Of a stretch of DNA of 37,401 bases, positions 33,332 to 37,401 are shown in pieces. The position numbers were made by a program, and so were the translations under genes. The notes beneath the pieces are model-generated. The model worked only from the letters and a program-made list of their open reading frames with translations, had not been told where the DNA came from and did not search any database. Location of the stretch: positions 1 through 37,401 of the forward strand of contig QIAM01000007.1 of NCBI GenBank assembly GCA_003225555.1, in the 5' to 3' direction. The number at the start of each line of letters is the position of its first letter. The stretch's first letter is position 1. The DNA is from Acidobacteriota bacterium (GTDB taxonomy: Bacteria > Acidobacteriota > Terriglobia > Terriglobales > Acidobacteriaceae).

Positions 33332-33850
33332 CTAGAATCCTAGTCTTTCGGCAACCTGCGCGCCCATTCCGTGTACGCCGACGACAATCTGCGCGGCTGA
33401 ATGGGAGCGCCGCACAATTTCCGCTACGGCTCGACTGGGAACGCCTAGCTTTGGGGACGGCTCTAAACATCTTTCGTTGCGCACGATGCGGGAAACTTTG
33501 CCCAACAGCTCGGAGGCAGCCACAGGCGGATCCGGATGCGGCATTCCGTCGCCCTGCGTGATTATGAGACCGGGCCCGTCAACAGGGGTTGAGACTACGC
33601 GATGTGCGAAGAGTCTTTGATTCCGGCTGAACAACACGATTTCTCCGCGGGATACTTCGCCGGATACTCTCTCAACAATGAGCGTATCCCCGGGCATCAC
33701 GGTGGGCAGCATACTCCAACCAGTAACGCGGAGGCGCAGTCTTCCCGACGAACGCAACACCTCGCCCGCCAGGTCGCACTTCACCGAGTGCGCGGCGTCA
33801 GGCGCTGCGTTCTGAAACCGCGTCACGATATCTTCGGGTTTAAGGCGCAT
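33332..33850 (-). CDS. S24/S26-family peptidase, signal-peptidase-like
   Basis: 172 residues from ATG 33850. The catalytic Ser is S46 in VTGWSMLPTVMPGDTLIV, and the next conserved block is GEIVLFSRNQRLFAHRVV with H83 where bacterial signal peptidases have Lys. Ser-His is the arrangement of the Sec11/archaeal type. No membrane anchor is seen, so the enzyme is probably cytoplasmic or peripheral. The gene begins inside the candidate precursor gene (28 bp overlap, other frame), directly after a run of eight G. A TTG start at 33880 would add ten residues. By position it is the likely leader protease. Confidence 0.88.
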   Translation of the reverse strand: MRLKPEDIVTRFQNAAPDAAHSVKCDLAGEVLRSSGRLRLRVTGWSMLPTVMPGDTLIVERVSGEVSRGEIVLFSRNQRLFAHRVVSTPVDGPGLIITQGDGMPHPDPPVAASELLGKVSRIVRNERCLEPSPKLGVPSRAVAEIVRRSHSAAQIVVGVHGMGAQVAERLGF

Positions 33851-33987
33851 CCGCCCCCCCCGCCAACTACCTTGCCGCAAGCTAGGGCAGTGGTTACGAA
33901 AACCTCTTCGAAACGGAAGGATGGTTTCTCGTAGGGCTTCTTAGCGGTGGTTTCAGTACGCGACTGATCGGAAGATGAGTTATTCAT
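33823..33987 (-). CDS. Candidate RiPP precursor peptide
   Basis: 54 residues, ATG 33987 to TGA 33823-33825. The N-terminal half is hydrophilic (MNNSSSDQSRTETTAKK). Residues 19-30 read YEKPSFRFEEVF, a YxxPxF pattern like the YxxPxL leader motif bound by RRE proteins in lasso systems; TT at 32-33 precedes the tail. The rest is ACGKVVGGGGGCALNPKIS, Gly-rich with Cys 37 and 47 and a C-terminal Ser. It begins 19 bp after the stop of the secreted protein gene and overlaps the peptidase start. There is no strong ribosome site. Co-directional PqqD, radical SAM, kinase and peptidase genes follow. No family is named; the call rests on leader, tail and position. Confidence 0.75.
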   Translation of the reverse strand: MNNSSSDQSRTETTAKKPYEKPSFRFEEVFVTTALACGKVVGGGGGCALNPKIS

Positions 33988-34006
33988 GGCTGTAATACGG
34001 ACCCGT

Positions 34007-36181
34007 TCATTGTAACGCCGATTGTGATGCCTGGACTGCGCAGCCGCCCGTGCCGCCGACCGTACAGAGTTGGTCGCCCAGAGTGGAGAAGTATACCTGA
34101 GAGGCGCCAGGCACAGTGCCCGAGCTCACCGCGTTGTCGATAATAATTCCGCTCGATCCGCCGTTAGCTCGGAGGGCAGAGACAGCATAGGCACCCAGGT
34201 TCATCCAGGTGACTGTGTTGTCGGTGGTGTTGGTGCCCGGTGTTGTACTCCAAACCGGGTGGGTGGGCGACCCAGACGTTCCGGCCACTGTGACAAACTC
34301 CACATTTCCGTTGCTGTCAATAATACGGTTTTTTGCGGCGTAGCCCTTGCTTGCTACCCAGAAATTGAGCGGGGACGCGTTAATGACGCCTTGGGTCATG
34401 AAGCGCGCGGTACCATTGATGGTCACAGTCCCAGCAACGTTGGGCCAATGCGTCGGAGGAGTCGCTGCGGTGGTCCCGGCCACGGTGACCACGTTGACGA
34501 TGAGCACGTTGGGATTAACGGTTGTGAAGACTAGAATTTCCTGGCCCACTGTGTAGGCCGTCAACGGCCGCCAGGGAGTGTCAACGAAACTCATGACGCA
34601 TCCCGCCCCGCTGCAGCCCCGGGCTATGCCATTGTTTTGCACGCTGACGAACAACCGCTCGGCAGTTCCGCCGCTGGCGTTTGGGTTGGAAAAGTCGGTC
34701 ACGGGCGAGCAGACGGGAGAAAGCGCCGTTGGAGTCAATGCTGAAACCACGGGGACAGTGCCAGTGGGGACGCCAGCTTGAATCTGTATCTGGTACAGAA
34801 TTGGGTTCGCGCCGGTATTGCCACAAACGTAGTAGTTTCCCGTGCCATTCGTAGAATTCAGATAGGTGATGTCGAAGGCGCCGTTGTACAGAGGATTTGG
34901 TGGTGAGACCGCAGGATCTGTGCTCGTCCCCACCGTAACCTTATTCCCGGTGTCGCCAGCAACGAAACTGGTCGAGAGCTGGTATACGGCGGCACAATCA
35001 GTCGTCCCTCCACTGCAAACTAAGCTCCCGTCGCTCGAGGCCGAGACGTAGACGGATCCGTTCGTCGAGTCCACAACAGGGCCCGCCACAAGGCCAGTAC
35101 CAAAGTCCAACTGCTGGGAAGCGGTTATTATTCCGGTGCCGGAGTCGACTCGATACAGAACCCCGTCGCCAGCACCCCCGACGATCACGTTGCCAGTAAT
35201 CCGATCGTGAACCGGGCTGCTGAGGGGAAGGCCGACGCTGACCTGACGGGGCCACGTGCCCGGAGGTCTACTCTCGGCGGGTATTCCGTTGAAAACCGGG
35301 TTGAACTTATGGAGATAGCCGAAGCTGTCGCCGACCCACGCCGTATCCGCACTGTAGTCATAGAAAACGGATGAGGTCGTATCGTCCGTTATCACGTTGT
35401 TACGGTCGCGCAGGTCGAACTTGGTCATGCACGGTATTACACATGTGGGGTACAGAGCGGCAGTCGCTGGAGCTGGAATACCCGGGCTGGTTACGGACTC
35501 AATCGTCGAGGCTTTCCACTTCAGCAAGACGAGTGTGGCACCAAACCCATCTGTTTGCACAAAAGCAATCTGGGAACCATCCCGCGACAGAATTGGGGAG
35601 GTCTTGATCGTTCCCGGAACCGCAGGCAGGATCTGGGACGTATTGTAGGCCCAGTAGACGGAGGGCACGGTACCGCCGCATCCCGAATAGAGATTGTTGT
35701 ACGCAACAATGCTGGCTTGCGTCGACGAGCCGGTCAGACCTGTGCTAAAGACAACGTAGTCCGTGGTGCAGTTCGCCGTGGTACTGCTAAACGAGAACTT
35801 CGCTGGATAGTTTCCCGCCCCGACCGAACCACCCGAACCCAGGCTTTCTGACCAATCACGCGGCATCGCTGATGGGCGCTGTGCAGTGCCCGCAGTCGGG
35901 AAGAATCCTGGCGCGCTGGCCCCCGACAGTTCGTCCCGCACCATGAGTCGCTGCTTACGCCGCTCCATCTGCTGCCAGAAGCGGGGCTCATTCCCGATCA
36001 GTCTGGCCTGCTCCATCGTGGCGGGTTGCGAGAAGACAAGATGCGAGTGTGTCCAATCGGTGGGCAGTGGAAAGCGTTGGTGGGTAGGCTTTGCCGCCTG
36101 ACCGGTCAGCACCCATCCCAAGGTCACCAGTCCCAGCAAAGCAAAACAAAACAGGACGAACCGTGGTGCAATCCCATTCAT
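34007..36181 (-). CDS. Large secreted beta-propeller/beta-rich protein
   Basis: 724 residues from ATG 36181, with GGAG 7 bp upstream; a GTG at 36208 also fits the frame. An N-terminal membrane segment (VLFCFALLGLVTLGWVLTG) serves as signal or anchor. Residues 130-430 show propeller-like strands (GSQIAFVQTDG, TAWVGDSFGYLHKFNP, GDGVLYRVDSGTGIITAS, NGSVYVSASSDGSLVC). The C-terminal third has two CBM5/12-like W-x-Y units (PWRPLTAYTVGQ, FWVASKGYAAKNRI) and W-x3-G ends. Conserved CxxxC-type pairs suggest disulfides. It is the first gene of the run holding the candidate precursor and maturation genes, but may belong there only by location. No enzyme motif was seen. Confidence 0.85.
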   Translation of the reverse strand: MNGIAPRFVLFCFALLGLVTLGWVLTGQAAKPTHQRFPLPTDWTHSHLVFSQPATMEQARLIGNEPRFWQQMERRKQRLMVRDELSGASAPGFFPTAGTAQRPSAMPRDWSESLGSGGSVGAGNYPAKFSFSSTTANCTTDYVVFSTGLTGSSTQASIVAYNNLYSGCGGTVPSVYWAYNTSQILPAVPGTIKTSPILSRDGSQIAFVQTDGFGATLVLLKWKASTIESVTSPGIPAPATAALYPTCVIPCMTKFDLRDRNNVITDDTTSSVFYDYSADTAWVGDSFGYLHKFNPVFNGIPAESRPPGTWPRQVSVGLPLSSPVHDRITGNVIVGGAGDGVLYRVDSGTGIITASQQLDFGTGLVAGPVVDSTNGSVYVSASSDGSLVCSGGTTDCAAVYQLSTSFVAGDTGNKVTVGTSTDPAVSPPNPLYNGAFDITYLNSTNGTGNYYVCGNTGANPILYQIQIQAGVPTGTVPVVSALTPTALSPVCSPVTDFSNPNASGGTAERLFVSVQNNGIARGCSGAGCVMSFVDTPWRPLTAYTVGQEILVFTTVNPNVLIVNVVTVAGTTAATPPTHWPNVAGTVTINGTARFMTQGVINASPLNFWVASKGYAAKNRIIDSNGNVEFVTVAGTSGSPTHPVWSTTPGTNTTDNTVTWMNLGAYAVSALRANGGSSGIIIDNAVSSGTVPGASQVYFSTLGDQLCTVGGTGGCAVQASQSALQ

Positions 36182-36648
36182 TTTCAGACTCCGAGGCTTG
36201 CGAGACACATTGGATTCAAGGTGGTGTGGAGCAACAGCCGTTCTAGCTAAGGCGTCCGTCCACTCGCGCAGTTAGGCGCACCATCATACATCGTTCACGA
36301 CCTTGGACTTCAACTTGCGCGCTTGAAAACACCAAGTGGTCGATTGGACGCATCCTACCATTGGCGGGCTGGAATGGGCGCGATTTTACTACTTTCGCGT
36401 GTGCGTGCGCAATGAAAGTTCGAAGGCCCGGCCGGCCAATTGGGCCGCCGGGATTGGGGTTTCGGTTGCACAAGAACTGAGGCACCTAGCTGAATCACAA
36501 TCGCACGCGACCCGGCAACGCACTGCCGTCACGATATTCTTAGGCGGAAAAGCGTCACGAAACGGTCCGGAGCCCTTAGAATAGTGCATCCAACATTTTG
36601 ATCCTAGGCGCGAGTCCTCGTTGAGTGGAGTTGGCGTCGAAGGAAAAG
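36182..36648. other. Divergent intergenic region, no gene seen
   Basis: 467 bp separate two outward-facing genes, so promoters for both must be here. A GC palindrome (GGCCGGCC near 36430) and TTAGAATAG near 36577, a weak -10-like word, are the only signs. Short frames lack ribosome sites and protein-like composition. Confidence 0.3.
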
Positions 36649-37401
36649 GTGCATTCATACGGAGGCTCTGGTACGGCATTGAATCCACAGCATGAAGTAG
36701 CAGAAGGTGCAACCGACCCGGAGTGTTCCCGGGACGCGAAGTACGTGCTCACGTTGGAAGAAATCGCAAACCTCGCCGGCGACGGTGGCAAGCCGGCCGA
36801 GACGCTGATGAACGTTGTGGCATTGATTGCCAAACGCTTCGGGACGGACGTGTGCTCGGCGTACTTGCTCGAACCGGATCGCGCCAACCTCGTACTCGCG
36901 GCCACGCTCGGCTTGCGCCGCGAGTGCGTCGGCAGTCTTCGCATGGCAATCCACGAAGGATTGGCTGGTCTGGTGGCCGAGCAGGTGCGTCCAGTCGCCG
37001 TCGAGCACGTGAAGACCCATCCCCGCTTTAAGTATTTCGAGGAATCCGGGGAGGATGATTACCAATCGTTTCTCGGAGTTCCGCTCATTGATCGTGGGGT
37101 GCTGCAGGGAGTGCTGGTGGTTCAGACGCTGGAAGCCCGCGTCTACAAGGAAAACGAGATTCGGATGCTGACCGAGGCTGCCACTCAGGTGGCATCGGTG
37201 GTAAGCGTGGCTCGGACGCTGGACCGCTTTGTCGCTCCTGTCCAGGAGCGCCTGTGGGCTGTGGCTCGGAATCTTTGGTGGAGCTGGGATCATGATTCTT
37301 CCAACTTGTTTCTTGATCTGGATCCGGCGCGCTGGAGCGAACTGAATCACAATCCCGTGTCGCTGCTGGCGGAGTTTCCGCTGGCCAAGCTCGAATCGCG
37401 C
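36649..37401 (+). CDS. glgP: GAF domain fused to alpha-glucan phosphorylase N-terminus (partial)
   Basis: 251 codons up to the window end, starting at GTG 36649 after AAGGA; another GTG at 36625 is in frame, just after a TGA stop. Residues 25-195 are a GAF domain: RFGTDVCSAYLLEPDRANLV, IHEGLAGLVAEQVRPVAV, HPRFKYFEESGEDDYQSFLG and VPLIDRGVLQGVLVVQ. This wording is very like the GAF of PtsP (the nitrogen PTS enzyme I). Then VARNLWWSWDHDSSNLFLDLDPARW matches the start of alpha-glucan (glycogen) phosphorylases, the DUF3417-type region that opens GlgP proteins in this group. The catalytic domain lies beyond the window. A sensor domain controlling glucan breakdown is inferred. Confidence 0.8.
   Translation, partial: MHSYGGSGTALNPQHEVAEGATDPECSRDAKYVLTLEEIANLAGDGGKPAETLMNVVALIAKRFGTDVCSAYLLEPDRANLVLAATLGLRRECVGSLRMAIHEGLAGLVAEQVRPVAVEHVKTHPRFKYFEESGEDDYQSFLGVPLIDRGVLQGVLVVQTLEARVYKENEIRMLTEAATQVASVVSVARTLDRFVAPVQERLWAVARNLWWSWDHDSSNLFLDLDPARWSELNHNPVSLLAEFPLAKLESR

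Noticed and set aside
33332..33880. Start of the peptidase at TTG 33880
   Set aside because: It would place ten extra residues over the precursor gene without a better ribosome site, and ATG 33850 directly follows the G-rich stretch.
29503..33987. Reading the PqqD/kinase/nucleotidyltransferase cluster as a lasso peptide locus
   Set aside because: No asparagine-synthetase-like cyclase or lasso-type transglutaminase-fold protease is present; a radical SAM enzyme and an S26-type peptidase are there instead.
1..37401. tRNA, rRNA, CRISPR arrays, insertion sequences or attachment sites
   Set aside because: None was seen: no cloverleaf-like stretch, no regularly spaced direct repeats, and no transposase or integrase motif in any frame.

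Overview
The window looks like part of an Acidobacteriota chromosome (Terriglobia/Koribacter-like). It is GC-rich, dense in NarL/FixJ response regulators, MFS sugar transporters and secreted glycoside hydrolases. It also carries a VWFA-domain lipo/secreted protein of the kind typical of this phylum. No phage, insertion sequence, rRNA, tRNA or CRISPR signal was seen, so this reads as ordinary chromosome with accessory clusters. Taxonomy is inferred from protein style only.

Layout, left to right. (1) 1-3377, minus: a very large secreted TPR protein, cut by the window edge. (2) 3581-9207, plus: a five-gene envelope unit made of a GT-C-like multi-pass membrane protein, a membrane-anchored protein, an Ig-like secreted protein, a small secreted protein and a GH99-like lipoprotein. 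(3) 9433-14800: a nucleotidyltransferase-fold protein, then four response regulators (two receiver-only, two NarL/FixJ) with no kinase nearby, interrupted by a VWFA protein on the other strand. (4) 14961-17366: a small stress-type group with an lmo0937-like membrane peptide, a 52-residue classical C2H2 zinc-finger protein, CsbD, and on the other strand an unknown protein and a DUF892/YciF ferritin-like protein. (5) 17564-29437: sugar metabolism, with a Gfo/Idh/MocA oxidoreductase, a FucP-type transporter, two LacI regulators, a second MFS transporter, a secreted GH42 and a secreted GH31. GH31 plus GH42 suggests removal of xylosyl and galactosyl side chains, as in xyloglucan oligosaccharides. 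A LacI-type palindrome lies just ahead of the GH31 gene.

(6) 29503-36181, minus: the most interesting part. A PqqD-like peptide-binding protein, a radical SAM/SPASM enzyme, an HprK-like kinase, an S24/S26 peptidase and a nucleotidyltransferase form one co-directional cluster. At 33823-33987 there is an unlisted 54-codon gene that looks like the RiPP precursor of this cluster. It has a YxxPxF leader motif resembling that of lasso precursors, a Cys/Gly-rich tail and a C-terminal serine. It overlaps the peptidase gene and begins 19 bp after a large secreted protein gene. An 8-G run lies where precursor and peptidase frames meet. (7) 36649-end, plus: a PtsP-like GAF domain fused to the start of an alpha-glucan phosphorylase.

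A dispersed 66-69 bp two-hairpin repeat occurs at least six times (plus degenerate copies) between genes. Each copy points in the direction of transcription of a flanking gene. A second hairpin family follows three gene ends.
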